This document shows positions 16,582-27,286 of a stretch of 64,000 bases of DNA, one piece after another. The translations under genes were made by a program, and so were the position numbers. How positions within the stretch are numbered: the first letter of the stretch is position 1; the number at the start of each line of letters is the position of its first letter. The notes beneath the pieces were generated by a model. The model was not told the origin of the DNA. It saw only the letters and a program-made list of their open reading frames with translations, and searched no databases. The DNA comes from Candidatus Binatia bacterium (GTDB lineage: Bacteria > Desulfobacterota > Binatia > HRBIN30): positions 1 through 64,000 of the forward strand of contig CALAMI010000013.1 of the NCBI GenBank assembly GCA_937925685.1. Reading direction: 5' to 3'.

Positions 16582-16926
16582 GTGTTAGCTGCGATTGTGC
16601 GGCTTTGGCTGATTCTCCCGTTGTTGGTTGGCACGCTGCCGCAGCGGTGGTGTGCCTGGGACGACTGCGGGCGGCCAACCAGCGTGCAGCGCACCCACCA
16701 GTGCTGCACCGCCGTGCAGTGGAAGGCAGCGTGTTGTTGCGACCGTGAGCACCCCGGGCAAAGCGCAGGTTCTTCGTGGTCCGAAAGGGGCTCGGCGCGA
16801 GCTGTGGAACACGTGACGACCGTTGCCGAGGCTTACCAACGGCCACAGTTGCGGCTAGCTTTCGTTTCGCCCCTTATGGCCGACTGGGGGACCCCAGTCG
16901 GGCAGCGGGTACGCCTGTTGCTCTGA
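16582..16926 (+). CDS. Small Cys-rich exported protein heading the copper-export cluster
   Basis: A 114-residue protein I cannot assign to a family. Residues 1-20 look like a signal peptide (VRLWLILPLLVGTLP). The next 40 residues hold seven Cys (24, 29, 41, 42, 51, 52, 53) with His39 and His57, suggesting metal binding or disulfides. The tail is unremarkable. It starts at a GTG with no clear ribosome site and precedes the TolC-like lipoprotein by 105 bases on the same strand. Small Cys- or His-rich exported proteins often head copper/heavy-metal efflux operons, so a periplasmic copper-binding role is inferred from context only. Confidence 0.55.
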   Translation: MLAAIVRLWLILPLLVGTLPQRWCAWDDCGRPTSVQRTHQCCTAVQWKAACCCDREHPGQSAGSSWSERGSARAVEHVTTVAEAYQRPQLRLAFVSPLMADWGTPVGQRVRLLL

Positions 16927-17031
16927 CACGCTCCTAACGCCTCGCTGGGCGAGGTGTGTCTACAAGGCTGGCAGCCAGTTCGCGGGATGCCGCCGCCGGC
17001 AACCACCAAGGCTGAGGAAAGGAGTGTGTCG

Positions 17032-18399
17032 ATGAACTTCCGTGGAGTGTTTTTGGTAGCGCTCTGGGTCGGTGTGTTCTCAGGATGTTTGCTTTTACCC
17101 CGTGGGTTCGAAGATCAGGAGCAGCGCAGTCGCGAGATGGCAGAAAGATATTTACAACCATGGCTAAAACAGCCCCCGTTGCCGTTAGAGGGCGAGGCCG
17201 ACCTGGAAACGCTGGTCGAATACGCATGGCGGACCAATGGTGCGGTACGTGCCGCTTTGCTCGAGTGGGTGGCCGCGGTGGCCCGCGTGCGCGACCAGGC
17301 GGGTTACCCGAACACCAACTTGCATCTTAGCCTCGAGGCGATGCTCGGAAGCGGCAGTTTCGGTGGGGGCGAGTTGACCGCAGCGGTCAGCAACGACCCG
17401 ATGACCAACCTCGCTTTGCCCTTCAAGGTAATGGGTGCGGCGCGTGTGGCGCTAGAGGAGGCACGTCGAGCGGAGGCTGCGTTTCACGCCCAGCGGCTCG
17501 CTTTGCGCGAGCAAGTCGCGCAGAGTTTTTTTGCCTGGGTTTCCGCGACTCGGAGAGCCGAATTAGCTCGGCAGCGGGTTCAGTGGCTGCAGCGCGCAGA
17601 AGAGAATACCCGAGCAGCGCTGGCTGTGGGAGCGCGAAGCCAGCCGGAGTGGTTGGAAGTCGTCAATGCGCTCATCGAGGCCAGGAATGAATCGATCAAT
17701 GTCTCTTCCGCGGCAGAGATCTTGCGGCAGCAATTGAACGCACTCTTGGGGCGTCCAGCCGTGGCCGAGTTGCGGCCCCCGGCAACGCTGCGTAGTTCGC
17801 CCGAGTGGCCTGGCCGAGCTCGCGAGCTCCGGGCGCAACTGGAGTCGTTCACCCCACAGCTAGCCGCCCTCCGTGCCGAGGTAGCAGCCAGGGGAGAAGC
17901 GCTTGCTTTAGCGCGCCTCCAATTTTTTCCTGACATCAATCCCATGGCTGCCTTCACCGGCAGTGTCAGCCAAGCGGTGGGTGCTGGCGTGGTGTTGCCG
18001 CTCACCTGGCGGAAATTACAAGCTCAGATGGCCGTTGCCAAAGCCCTGTTGGCTGCAAGTCAAGCGCTGTTGCAGCAGGCTGAGCACGATCTACAGGCGG
18101 AATTAGCGGCAACCTTGGTAGTGTTGGACAGCCTCGAGCGCCAGCGACAGCTGTGGAGTGGGCAGTTGCTGCCCAACTGGAATCTGAGCTGCGCCAGCCT
18201 CAGGCGTGCCTATGAAGCTGGGAGGGAACCATTCGCAGCGTGGGCGCGGGCCGAGGCCATGCGACTCGAGGCCGAAGCCGTACTAACCGAGCTCACGGCC
18301 CGGCGCGAACAGCAACTGGTGCGGCTTGCGGTGCTCCTGGCTCGAGACGACGAGTGGCAGCGGGTGGCCAAAGGAGAAATGCGCGATGTGGTTCGTTGA
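17032..18399 (+). CDS. TolC/CusC-like outer-membrane efflux lipoprotein
   Basis: A 455-residue outer-membrane factor for the RND system encoded downstream. The start MNFRGVFLVALWVGVFSGC has a lipobox with C19, so it is a lipoprotein like CusC. Two long helical hairpins (about 80-190 and 290-400) are rich in Ala/Arg/Glu heptads, the outer-membrane efflux protein pattern (RARELRAQLESFTPQLAALR). The ATG at 17032 follows AAAGGAG by about 7 bases; the frame extends upstream but that part looks non-coding. The adaptor gene overlaps its end by 14 bases. Confidence 0.85.
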   Translation: MNFRGVFLVALWVGVFSGCLLLPRGFEDQEQRSREMAERYLQPWLKQPPLPLEGEADLETLVEYAWRTNGAVRAALLEWVAAVARVRDQAGYPNTNLHLSLEAMLGSGSFGGGELTAAVSNDPMTNLALPFKVMGAARVALEEARRAEAAFHAQRLALREQVAQSFFAWVSATRRAELARQRVQWLQRAEENTRAALAVGARSQPEWLEVVNALIEARNESINVSSAAEILRQQLNALLGRPAVAELRPPATLRSSPEWPGRARELRAQLESFTPQLAALRAEVAARGEALALARLQFFPDINPMAAFTGSVSQAVGAGVVLPLTWRKLQAQMAVAKALLAASQALLQQAEHDLQAELAATLVVLDSLERQRQLWSGQLLPNWNLSCASLRRAYEAGREPFAAWARAEAMRLEAEAVLTELTARREQQLVRLAVLLARDDEWQRVAKGEMRDVVR

Positions 18400-19840
18400 G
18401 CGGAGTCGCCGTGCACAGATTGGCGTGGGCAGCTGGCTTGCACCGGTTTGCCGTGTTGCTTTCTTGCTTGGCCTTTTTTTCCTTCCCTGGGTCATGGGCC
18501 CTCTCTGTGGTCCCCGAGTAACGAGCGCTGCAGAGGACGCGGGTACGCGGACTTCGGGTGCAAGCGAGGAAAGCACCGTATGGACCTGTTCAATGCACCC
18601 GGAGGTCATGCGCGACCAACCTGGGACCTGCCCGATTTGTGGGATGCAGCTTACGCCGTTGCGGCCGCGGAAAGCTGCACCCGCTGCCTCGATCCCGGGT
18701 TCTGGGCGGAAGGTCAAGTACTGGTGGGATCCGATGATGAGCCCGCCGTACATTTCCGATCGCCCAGGGAAAAGCCCGATGGGAATGGACCTGGTTCCGG
18801 TTTACGAGGACGAGGTGATCGCCGGACAGGTGATGGTGATCGATCCTAGGCTCGAGCAAAACATGGGGGTGCGGTTGGCCGAGGTGCGCCGTGGCCCGCT
18901 GCGCGCAAGCGTGCGTGCGTACGCGGAGGTGCGAGAACCTGAGGCTACCTTGCGCGAGGTGAGCTTGCGGGTTGGGGGCTGGATCGTGCGATTGCACGCA
19001 AATTACAACGGCATGCACGTCACGAAAGGGGCGCCATTGCTCGAACTGTTCAGCCCGGAATTGCAAACAGCGATTGCGGAGTGGATTGGTGCCCAGGGTG
19101 TTGGCGAGGCGAACGCCGAGGTGCGCAACGCTGCCCGTCGGAAGTTGGAACAACTTGGTCTCGGCGACACCCAAATCGAGGCGTTTTCGCGGTTGCCGCT
19201 GCCGCCGAGCACCGTGGTGTTTTACGCCCCGTATACGGCGCATGTGGTGGAAAAGCTCGTCAACGAGGGCGTGCGTGTCGAAGCCGGTCAGCCATTGTTG
19301 CGGTTGAATGACCGCTCGCGAATGTGGCTCGACGCGCAAGTGTACGAGCAGGACCTCCCGTTCGTTGGCGTGGGCCAAGCAGTGGAGGCCCGCGTCGTCG
19401 GCATTCCTGGGCAGGTTTTTCGTGGCACCGTAACGTTCATTCACCCCCACGTGGAAACGCCAAGTCGGACTGTAGTTGTGCGCAGCGAGCTAGAGAACGA
19501 AGACGGCCTGCTGCGCCTCGGAATGGCAGCGACGGCGGTGATTTTTGGGGAGATTGCCTCCGACGCGATCCTGGTGCCACGAGAGGCAGTGATCGATACA
19601 GGGGAACGGAAGGTGGCGTTCGTCGCCACGGATCCGGGGCACTTCGAGCCGCGCGTCGTGCACACCGGGCCTGCCGGAGCTGACGGCATGATGAGCGTGA
19701 TCAAGGGGCTAGCCCCTGGAGAAAAGGTGGTCGTGAGCGGGCAGTTTTTGCTCGATGCGGAAAGCCGTTTGCGCGAAGCCGTACGTAAGTTTGTGGGGCC
19801 CCAGCCGGCGGGTGCGGAACATGGTGGCCACAGTCATTGA
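18386..19840 (+). CDS. cusB: CusB-like periplasmic adaptor with heavy-metal-binding domain
   Basis: A 484-residue RND adaptor (membrane-fusion protein). After an N-terminal membrane segment comes a heavy-metal-binding domain at 66-90 (WTCSMHPEV and GTCPICGMQ; C68, H71, C82, C85, M87). A second region follows (about 106-140) with YWWDPM and PGKSPMGMDLVPVYEDE, the Met-rich metal site of CusB. Then come barrel-sandwich and beta-barrel domains (GGWIVRLHANYNGMHVTKG, DRSRMWLDAQVYEQDL, PREAVIDTG) and a His-rich end (AEHGGHSH). It passes Cu(I)/Ag(I) to the pump. It overlaps both neighbours, indicating one operon. Confidence 0.9.
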   Translation: MWFVERSRRAQIGVGSWLAPVCRVAFLLGLFFLPWVMGPLCGPRVTSAAEDAGTRTSGASEESTVWTCSMHPEVMRDQPGTCPICGMQLTPLRPRKAAPAASIPGSGRKVKYWWDPMMSPPYISDRPGKSPMGMDLVPVYEDEVIAGQVMVIDPRLEQNMGVRLAEVRRGPLRASVRAYAEVREPEATLREVSLRVGGWIVRLHANYNGMHVTKGAPLLELFSPELQTAIAEWIGAQGVGEANAEVRNAARRKLEQLGLGDTQIEAFSRLPLPPSTVVFYAPYTAHVVEKLVNEGVRVEAGQPLLRLNDRSRMWLDAQVYEQDLPFVGVGQAVEARVVGIPGQVFRGTVTFIHPHVETPSRTVVVRSELENEDGLLRLGMAATAVIFGEIASDAILVPREAVIDTGERKVAFVATDPGHFEPRVVHTGPAGADGMMSVIKGLAPGEKVVVSGQFLLDAESRLREAVRKFVGPQPAGAEHGGHSH

Positions 19841-22800
19841 ATGGAGCGTCCAGAATCGCTCGCTCGTGGCGCTCCTTGGCGCAGCGTTCGCGTTGTTCGG
19901 TATCTGGAGCGCAAAGAACCTTCGGCTCGACGCGATTCCGGATCTTTCCGATGTGCAGGTGATCGTCGTCACCGAGTATCCCGGCCAGAGCCCTACCGTA
20001 GTCGACGACCAAGTCACCTACCCCTTGGCGACGGCAATGTTGTCCGTGCCTGGGTCCACCGATGTCCGGGGGATCAGTATGTTCGGAGTTTCCTTCGTGT
20101 ACGTGCTGTTCGAGGACGGAACCGACCTTTATTGGGCACGCAGCCGGGTGCTGGAGTACTTAAACTACGCGCGCGACCGGCTGCCCCGTGGTGTCGAGCC
20201 GAAACTGGGCCCGGATGCTACCGGGGTTGGCTGGGTGTTACAGTACGTGCTGTTTCCCGGTTGGTACTGCGCTCACTACCCCCGTGGGCTTTGGCACGAT
20301 GTGGAGCAAGACCGCTGGTATGCCAAACTCGATGAGGTCGCGGCTGCTCGCCGTCATCGCCTGCAACGGGTGCGTGGGTTCGAACAACCAGGCACATGCC
20401 CGCTGGACGGAACGCCGCTGCTTGCCGCAGAGCAGGATTTGGCCGATTTGCGTAGCCTTCAAGACTGGTTCTTGCGCTATCCGCTTGCTGCGGTCGAGGG
20501 GGTGGCCGAAGTGGCGTCTGTGGGAGGGTTTGTGCGCCAGGTCCAGGTGGTGCTCGACCCACACGTACTGCATGCTTACGGGGTATCGCTCGAGGACGTC
20601 GTCCGTGCGGTCGAACGTTCGAACAACGATGTTGGCGGCGCGGTGGTAGAGCGTGCCGAGCATGAATATATGGTGCGTAGCCGTGGCTATATCCGCTTGG
20701 CTCAGCTCGACGACCTCGGTCACGCTGTGGTCGGGCAGGGAAAGAACGGCACTCCCATCCTCCTCAAGCAAGTGGCGACCATCGAGGTTGTTGGCCAAAC
20801 GCGTCGTGGCATCAGCGAATATAATGGGCGTGGCGAAGTGGCCGGTGGCATCGTGGTCGCTCGTTTTGGCGAGAACGCGTACAAGGTCATCCGCGATGTC
20901 AAACAGCGGCTGTCCGAACTCGAAGAGGGGCTACCGCCCGGGGTGTTTGTCATCATTACTTACGACCGTTCTGCCCTGATCGAACGAGCAGTCGCCACCT
21001 TGCGGAAGGCTTTGCTCGAGGAGCTAGCAGTAGTGGTTGCGGTATGTTTCCTGTTCTTGGTGCACGTTCGCAGCGCCTTGGTTGTGGTCCTAGTGCTGCC
21101 CCTGGGGCTTCTCGCGTCACTGGCCGTCATGCAGATCCTAGGAATTAACGCCAACATCATGAGCTTGGGAGGTTTAGCCTTGGCCATTGGCGTGATGGTG
21201 GATTCAGCCATCGTCATGGTGGAAAACGCGCACCGTCACTTGCACGTTGAAGCTCAGCGTGTCGCTGCCGGGGGGGAGCCCCGCTCCCGAGTAGAGGTTT
21301 TGTTGGAAGCTGCGGTGGAGGTCGGGCCAAGCCTTTTCTTTTCCCTCCTCGTGATCACTTTGTCCTTCCTCCCCATTTTTGCCCTAGGGGAACAGTCGGG
21401 ACGACTGTTTAAACCGCTCGCTTACACCAAGACGTTTGCTATGGCGGCTGGATCGCTGCTCGGGATCACGCTCGTACCTGTACTCATGGTTTGGCTGATC
21501 CGCGGGCGGGTGCGGCCGGAGGAGCAGAATCCCTTCAATCGCTGGCTCGTTCGGTTGTACGAGCCCGCTTTTTGGGCCGCGTTGCGTTACCCTTGGCTGA
21601 GCCTAACTCTCGTGCTCCTCGTGGGGGCTTCGGCTCTTTATCCTCTAAGCCAACTTGGCGAGGAGTTTATGCCTGCACTCGACGAAGGCGACCTCCTTTA
21701 TATGCCTACGACCGAACCCAGTATCAGTGTGACCAAAAGCCGTGAGCTCTTGCAGCAAACGGACAAGCTGCTGAAGCTGTTTCCTGAGGTACGAACCGTC
21801 CACGGCAAAATCGGGCGTGCTGAAACTGCTACCGATCCAGCGCCCCTGTCGATGGTGGAAACTGTCGTGCAGTTACATACGGAACCGGGTCGTTGGCGTC
21901 AGCGGTCCGTGCGGTACTTTTTTTCGGATTGGCCAGGATGGCTCAAGTGGCCGTTTACGGCGTCCTTCTGGCCCGAGCAGCGCAAGATTACCACCGAGGA
22001 GTTGAAACTTGGCTGGGTGGATGCCGATGGAACGCGTCACCCTGGCCTCAATGACGTCGTGCACTTGCCCGGTGTCGCCAATGCGTGGCCTTACCCCATC
22101 GAAAACCGAATCAACATGCTCACCACCGGAGTGAAGACTCCCGTGGGGGTGAAGATTCTCGGTGCTGACCTCGCTGTTTTGAGCGACCTGGCGGAGCGAA
22201 CTGCGGTAGTGCTCCAAGAGCGTGTGCCGGGCACGTTGAGCGCTTATCCGGAACGTACGGTCGGTGGTTACTACTTGGACATCGACGTCCGTCGAGAGGA
22301 GGCTGCGCGCTATGGCGTTGCTGTGGCCGACGTTCAGGACGTGATCCAAACCGCCATAGGCGGAAGGGAAATGACCACCATCGTCACTGGACTCGAGCGC
22401 TATCCGGTGGCCATTCGTTATGCCCGCGAGTTGCGCGAGGATCCGGAGGGACTGCGGCAAATTCTGATAAGGACTCCCTCAGGCGAGGCAGTCCCTCTAG
22501 GACAGCTTGTAGAGTTCGCGGTGCGCCCCGGCCCCACCATGATTCGCAGCGAAAATGGTCGGCGCACGGCTTGGGTGTACGTCGATATCGCTGGGCGCGA
22601 TCTCGGTGGCTACGTACGCGAGGCCAAGCAAGTCGTGGCCGAGGAGGTTCCGCTTCCCTCGGGCTATAACCGGGTGTGGTCAGGCCGCTTCGAGTATCTA
22701 GAAAAGGCCAACCAGCGCCTTATGGTTGTCGTGCCCCTGACCCTGCTCGTGGTGGTTGTGCTGCTTTACGTGGCTAACGGCAGTTGGTTTCGTGTGAGCG

Positions 22801-23240
22801 TTGTGCTGCTTGCCGTACCGTTCAGTTTGGTCGGGGCTTTTTGGCTGTTATGGCTGATGGATTACAATTTGAGCCTCGCAGTCTGGGTTGGCATTATCGC
22901 CCTGTTGGGGGTCGATGCGGAAACCGGCCAAATCATGCTGCTGTATTTGGAAAACGCTTACCGCCAGCGTGTGAAGGCCGGTGGGCTTCGTACCCGTTCC
23001 GATCTTCTCGAGGCCATCCATGCCGGGGCGGTGCAAAGGATCCGGCCGAAGTTCATGACTGTGGCAACAGATCTTATCGCCCTCATGCCGTTGCTTTGGG
23101 CAACAGGAACAGGAGCGGAAGTGACAAGACGACTAGTGGCTCCTTTGGTCGGGGGTATCGGCGTGAGTTTTGTGATGGAATTGTTGATCTATCCGGTGGT
23201 GTTTTACCTGGCGCGCAGGCGCCATTTACCGCCATCTTGA
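19821..23240 (+). CDS. cusA: CusA-like copper/silver RND efflux pump with extra Cys insertion
   Basis: A 1,139-residue inner-membrane heavy-metal RND transporter (E. coli CusA is about 1,047). It has 12 membrane segments with the usual two large periplasmic loops. The three Met of the CusA export path are kept in [18 protein letters not shown] and [12 protein letters not shown], pointing to Cu(I)/Ag(I) rather than Zn/Co. Between [11 protein letters not shown] and [12 protein letters not shown] (residues about 148-204) there is an insertion of about 55 residues with C150 (GWYCAHYP), several His and C193 ([10 protein letters not shown]), absent from E. coli CusA. A second extra stretch near residues 690-730 adds about 35 residues. 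The ATG at 19821 overlaps the adaptor stop by 20 bases; an upstream in-frame start at 19755 lies inside the adaptor gene. Confidence 0.93.
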   Translation: MVATVIEWSVQNRSLVALLGAAFALFGIWSAKNLRLDAIPDLSDVQVIVVTEYPGQSPTVVDDQVTYPLATAMLSVPGSTDVRGISMFGVSFVYVLFEDGTDLYWARSRVLEYLNYARDRLPRGVEPKLGPDATGVGWVLQYVLFPGWYCAHYPRGLWHDVEQDRWYAKLDEVAAARRHRLQRVRGFEQPGTCPLDGTPLLAAEQDLADLRSLQDWFLRYPLAAVEGVAEVASVGGFVRQVQVVLDPHVLHAYGVSLEDVVRAVERSNNDVGGAVVERAEHEYMVRSRGYIRLAQLDDLGHAVVGQGKNGTPILLKQVATIEVVGQTRRGISEYNGRGEVAGGIVVARFGENAYKVIRDVKQRLSELEEGLPPGVFVIITYDRSALIERAVATLRKALLEELAVVVAVCFLFLVHVRSALVVVLVLPLGLLASLAVMQILGINANIMSLGGLALAIGVMVDSAIVMVENAHRHLHVEAQRVAAGGEPRSRVEVLLEAAVEVGPSLFFSLLVITLSFLPIFALGEQSGRLFKPLAYTKTFAMAAGSLLGITLVPVLMVWLIRGRVRPEEQNPFNRWLVRLYEPAFWAALRYPWLSLTLVLLVGASALYPLSQLGEEFMPALDEGDLLYMPTTEPSISVTKSRELLQQTDKLLKLFPEVRTVHGKIGRAETATDPAPLSMVETVVQLHTEPGRWRQRSVRYFFSDWPGWLKWPFTASFWPEQRKITTEELKLGWVDADGTRHPGLNDVVHLPGVANAWPYPIENRINMLTTGVKTPVGVKILGADLAVLSDLAERTAVVLQERVPGTLSAYPERTVGGYYLDIDVRREEAARYGVAVADVQDVIQTAIGGREMTTIVTGLERYPVAIRYARELREDPEGLRQILIRTPSGEAVPLGQLVEFAVRPGPTMIRSENGRRTAWVYVDIAGRDLGGYVREAKQVVAEEVPLPSGYNRVWSGRFEYLEKANQRLMVVVPLTLLVVVVLLYVANGSWFRVSVVLLAVPFSLVGAFWLLWLMDYNLSLAVWVGIIALLGVDAETGQIMLLYLENAYRQRVKAGGLRTRSDLLEAIHAGAVQRIRPKFMTVATDLIALMPLLWATGTGAEVTRRLVAPLVGGIGVSFVMELLIYPVVFYLARRRHLPPS

Positions 23241-23271
23241 TGGTAGCGCCTCCCGTGGGAGAAAAGTTCAC

Positions 23272-25713
23272 ATGACAGCGATCGCACCCCAGTTTGATCA
23301 CTGGACCGGAGTGGACCCCGTTTGTGGCATGAAGATCGACCCGACGGAACCGAAGGGGGGGGTGGCTAGCTTCGAGGGATTCTTGTTCGGGTTTTGCAGC
23401 GTGCGCTGCCGGGAACGGTTTATCGGCTCGCCCGAGTCGTATTTGTTTGCCGAAGATCCGGTGTGCGGAATGCGGGTGGTGCGCGGCCGTGCACCGGGCG
23501 GAAGTACGAACGTGGCGGGGCAGGAGCACTGGTTTTGTAGCATGCACTGCCGGGAGCAATTCTTGGCGCAGAGAGGCAAACCAACGGTGTCGGGGGTGGC
23601 GCAGGAGTACACCTGCCCCATGCACCCAGAGGTGCGCCAACCGCGCGCTGGGATTTGCCCATGGTGCGGGATGGCTTTGGAGCCGGTTTCGGGAACATTG
23701 CACGAAGACGAGGGAGAGCTGTACGACTTGCAGCGGCGGCTCGCCCTCGGCGGCGCTTTAGGCATTCCTTTGATTATCTTGGGAATGGCTCCAATGTTAT
23801 TTCGCTCCCCAGGGGTGTGGCCGTGGCGGCCGGAATTACAGCCGTGGATCGAACTCGCTCTAGCCACGCCAGTCGTATGGTACGCAGGTTGGCCGTTTTT
23901 GCAGCGAGCCTGGCTTTCGGTTGCGGCTCGTTCGCCGAACATGTTTACGCTGATTGGTCTAGGGGTGCTAGCAGCGTGGCTTTACAGCGTGGTTGTGACC
24001 GTGGCGCCAAGCGTTTTGCCGCACGCATGGGTGGCCCATGAGGGGCATGCGCCGGTGTATTTCGAGGCAGCGGCGGGCATCGTGGTGTTAGTGTTAGTTG
24101 GGCAGGTCTTGGAAGTGCGCGCGCGCCGGCGCACGGGTGCAGCGTTACGTGCTTTGCTCGCTTTGATCCCTGCAACGGCCGTCCGTGTTGGGCCTGGTGG
24201 CTTGGAGGAAGAAGTTCCCGTGAGCGAAGTGCGTCCGGGAGACGTTTTGCGCATTCGGCCGGGCACTAAGATTCCGGCGGATGGAGTGGTCCTGGAGGGA
24301 AAGACGGTTGTCGACGAATCGATGCTTACGGGGGAGTCGTTGCCGGTGGAAAAAAATGTCGGTGCGCCGTTGGTGGGAGGTACCCTCAACGGAAGCGGCA
24401 GTATTCTCATGCGCGTGGAGCACGTGGGAGCAGACACGGTGCTCGCACAGATCGTAAGGCTCGTTCAAGAGGCGCAACGAACTCGGCCACCCATCCAACG
24501 CCTGGCGGATCGTGTGTCCGCTGTGTTCGTGTTCGCTGTGCTCGGAGTTGCCGCTGTGACGTTCGCTGCCTGGCTACTTTTAGGCCCCGCGCCGGCACTT
24601 GCACACGCGATTGTAAGCGCAGTGGCTGTTCTCATCATCGCTTGTCCTTGCGCTTTGGGGCTGGCCACGCCCATGTCCATCGTGGTGGCTACCGGGCGCG
24701 GGGCACAGGCGGGCATCTTGATCAAGAATGCCGAAGCGCTCGAGGTTCTCGAGCGAGTAGATGTGTTGCTTGTCGACAAGACCGGAACTTTGACTGCTGG
24801 AAAGCCTCAAGTTACCGAGGTTGCACCGTTACCACCATGGTCTGCGGACGAGCTGCTTGCGCGCGCGGCAAGTTTGGAGCAAGCCAGTGAACATCCGTTG
24901 GCCAAGGCCATTTTAGGTGCGGCGCAACAGCGGATGCTGCCCTTGGCGAGCCCCACGGAATTGGAGGTGGAGCCCGGGGGGGGCGTGCTGGGGAGCGTGC
25001 TGGGAACGCGTGTGGTGGTTGGTTCGGAGAGTTTCCTGCAAAAGCAGGGAATCGCCCTCTCTCCGGTGCGAGAGTTGTGCGCGCGCTTGCAGGATGCCGG
25101 CGGCACGGCTGTGGTGGTTGCGTTCGACAGCACGGTGGCTGGCGTAATTGGAATCAAGGACCCATTGCGAGAATCGGCGCAAAGCGTCGTACAGGCTTTG
25201 CGGGAAGAGGGACTGAAGATCGTCATGCTCACGGGCGACCATCGCCGCGCCGCTGAGCGCACAGCCGAAGCCTTAGGATTCGATACTTTCGTCGCGGAGG
25301 TGTCGCCCGGTGAGAAAGCAAGTTGGGTTGACGAATATCGCCGCAGGGGGCATGTGGTGGCGATGGTTGGCGATGGGATCAACGATGCCCCTGCCCTGGC
25401 GCGTGCTGACGTGGGGCTAGCCGTAGCCACAGGTACGGATATCGCCATGGCAAGTGCGAGTGTCACGTTGTTGCACGGCGATCTGCGGGGGGTACTGCGC
25501 GCTCGCAGACTCAGCCGAGCAACGATGCAAAACGTCAGGCAAAATTTGTTTTTGGCCTTTGTTTACAACGCAGCGGCCATTCCCGTCGCCGCTGGCGTGC
25601 TCTACCCTTTTTGGGGATTGTTGCTCAATCCCATCTTTGCAGCCGCAGCGATGAGTTTGAGTTCGGTATCGGTGATCGGCAATGCCCTTCGGCTTTACCG
25701 TGTGGAACTATGA
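23272..25713 (+). CDS. copA: Copper P-type ATPase with two YHS domains and a heavy-metal-binding domain
   Basis: An 813-residue P1B-type ATPase. In place of the usual HMA domains the N-terminus has two YHS domains ([10 protein letters not shown] at about 14-58; [11 protein letters not shown] at about 62-100), then a heavy-metal-binding domain ([17 protein letters not shown]; about 112-137). The ATPase core has TGES, the ion-path motif C458-P-C460, phosphorylated D502 in DKTGTLT, SEHPLA and [11 protein letters not shown]. The CPC motif with FVYNAAA and MSLSSVSV in the last helices indicates Cu(I)/Ag(I) export. It starts 31 bases after the RND gene and converges on the next gene. Confidence 0.92.
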   Translation: MTAIAPQFDHWTGVDPVCGMKIDPTEPKGGVASFEGFLFGFCSVRCRERFIGSPESYLFAEDPVCGMRVVRGRAPGGSTNVAGQEHWFCSMHCREQFLAQRGKPTVSGVAQEYTCPMHPEVRQPRAGICPWCGMALEPVSGTLHEDEGELYDLQRRLALGGALGIPLIILGMAPMLFRSPGVWPWRPELQPWIELALATPVVWYAGWPFLQRAWLSVAARSPNMFTLIGLGVLAAWLYSVVVTVAPSVLPHAWVAHEGHAPVYFEAAAGIVVLVLVGQVLEVRARRRTGAALRALLALIPATAVRVGPGGLEEEVPVSEVRPGDVLRIRPGTKIPADGVVLEGKTVVDESMLTGESLPVEKNVGAPLVGGTLNGSGSILMRVEHVGADTVLAQIVRLVQEAQRTRPPIQRLADRVSAVFVFAVLGVAAVTFAAWLLLGPAPALAHAIVSAVAVLIIACPCALGLATPMSIVVATGRGAQAGILIKNAEALEVLERVDVLLVDKTGTLTAGKPQVTEVAPLPPWSADELLARAASLEQASEHPLAKAILGAAQQRMLPLASPTELEVEPGGGVLGSVLGTRVVVGSESFLQKQGIALSPVRELCARLQDAGGTAVVVAFDSTVAGVIGIKDPLRESAQSVVQALREEGLKIVMLTGDHRRAAERTAEALGFDTFVAEVSPGEKASWVDEYRRRGHVVAMVGDGINDAPALARADVGLAVATGTDIAMASASVTLLHGDLRGVLRARRLSRATMQNVRQNLFLAFVYNAAAIPVAAGVLYPFWGLLLNPIFAAAAMSLSSVSVIGNALRLYRVEL

Positions 25714-25729
25714 TGGGAGTTGAACAGCG

Positions 25730-27286
25730 TTACGGCGAAGCAGGAAGGATTTTGAAAATCTCACCGCCCAAGTCGACGATATAGAGCTCGCCTCGAGCAT
25801 CCTCGCCAAAGGATGCGATTTGGTCGATGGAAACCCCGCTACTCTCCAGCTCGGCCGTGCGATCTTGATGATCCACGGCTAGTCCGTTGACTACCCGGAA
25901 GGAGCGCACGAAGGCCGAGCAAAAGTCGCCGTAAAAGTAGGTGCCCCGTAGGTCGGGCATCTTGCATCCGCGGTACACGTACCCGCCCGTTACCGAGCAT
26001 CCTTGAGAGTGATCGTATTCGTGAATGGGTAACGTCAAGCCGGTTTGGTTGCACGAACTGCCCGAGGGGTAACAGTGGCCGTTCCCTTCCACAATGTTCC
26101 ATCCGTAGTTGTCTCCACCACTGGAACTTGCGTGCTGAAAGTTGATTTCTTCGAAGCGGTTCTGGCCGACATCGGCGATGTAAAGGTCGCCGCTGACCCG
26201 GTCGAAGCTGTAGCGCCACGGGTTACGAAGGCCTAGAGCCCAAATTTCGTCGAGCGGGGGCCCTGAGCCAAAGAAGGGATTGGTTGGTGGCACGCCGTAC
26301 GGTGTCGCGCTGTCGACGTCGATCCTGAGCATTTTACCGAGCAAGGTAGAAGGGTTCTGCGCATTCCCTTGCGGATCGCCTGCGCTCCCGCCGTCGCCCA
26401 ATCCGATGTAAAGGTAGCCGTCCGGGCCGAAGGCCAAATGTCCACCGTTGTGGTTGGAGTATGGCTGCGCGACCTGTAGCACCATTCGTGCAGAGGTGGA
26501 GTCTGCCACATCGGGATGAGCGGACAGTCGGTATTCAGCGACCACGGTGTTGCCAGCGTTGTCGGTGTAATTGACGAAGAAACGGCCATTGTCAGCGTAT
26601 TGTGGATGAAACGCTAGCCCGAGCAACCCTTGCTCGCTGCCGTTGGAAACCAGGGAAGAGATGTCCAAAAATGGAACAGGCAGTAGTGCTCCCCATTTGA
26701 GGATGCGGATCCGACCGGGTTTTTCGACGATAAACAGCCGACTGACGTCCCGTGGCGGGGCGGTGAGGAACAATGGTCGATTCAGTCCACTAGCGATTCT
26801 TTCTGCCCGGATTGCCGTCCCAGAAACGGGCACAACGCCGGCACAGATGTCGTTGCAAGCGCCGCCTTCGATTTGGCATGTCGGGGAACAACTATCGCCA
26901 CCAACGGCGTTCCCATCGTCGCATTGTTCTCCCGGTTCGAGCACGCCGTTTCCACAAGCCGTCCCCGTGCAGACGTGCGTAAACCCTCCGCTTGCCAGCG
27001 ACGCGTAGGGGAGGCCGGTGGGCAGTAACGCTTGACGCGCGGTGCAAACCAGGCGCTGTAGCGTATCGTTCGGGCAGAAACTTTGTACCCGTTGCGCTCG
27101 GAGGTTGGGGATACGGTTGTTGGGATCGCAGCTTTTTCCCTGGGGGAGTTGGCGCACCAAACAGTTGCGTGCCGCTAGGATCACGGCAGAAAGGTACTTG
27201 GCCGAGGCGCTGGCGCATGTCTCCACGCCGAACACCACCTTCGGAGCCAACAAAAGCCCAAGACTCAGGCACCATGCTGTTCGCAT
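25730..27286 (-). CDS. PQQ-dependent sugar dehydrogenase with Myxococcus-type Cys-rich repeat
   Basis: A 518-residue exported protein. Signal peptide 1-20, a Cys-containing region 24-106, then one Cys-rich repeat at 111-137 (CGNGVLEPGEQCDDGN, DSCSPTCQ) and a GSDH/soluble-glucose-dehydrogenase beta-propeller from about 160 to the end. Typical propeller motifs are FIVEKPGRIRIL, GLLGLAFHPQY, HNGGHLAFGPDGYLYIGLGD, LGKMLRIDVD, GLRNPWRYSFD and DVGQNRFEEIN. It probably oxidises an aldose in the periplasm or outside the cell with PQQ and Ca. The ATG at 27286 has GGAG 5 bases upstream; 42 more bases are open before it. Confidence 0.88.
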   Translation of the reverse strand: MRTAWCLSLGLLLAPKVVFGVETCASASAKYLSAVILAARNCLVRQLPQGKSCDPNNRIPNLRAQRVQSFCPNDTLQRLVCTARQALLPTGLPYASLASGGFTHVCTGTACGNGVLEPGEQCDDGNAVGGDSCSPTCQIEGGACNDICAGVVPVSGTAIRAERIASGLNRPLFLTAPPRDVSRLFIVEKPGRIRILKWGALLPVPFLDISSLVSNGSEQGLLGLAFHPQYADNGRFFVNYTDNAGNTVVAEYRLSAHPDVADSTSARMVLQVAQPYSNHNGGHLAFGPDGYLYIGLGDGGSAGDPQGNAQNPSTLLGKMLRIDVDSATPYGVPPTNPFFGSGPPLDEIWALGLRNPWRYSFDRVSGDLYIADVGQNRFEEINFQHASSSGGDNYGWNIVEGNGHCYPSGSSCNQTGLTLPIHEYDHSQGCSVTGGYVYRGCKMPDLRGTYFYGDFCSAFVRSFRVVNGLAVDHQDRTAELESSGVSIDQIASFGEDARGELYIVDLGGEIFKILPASP

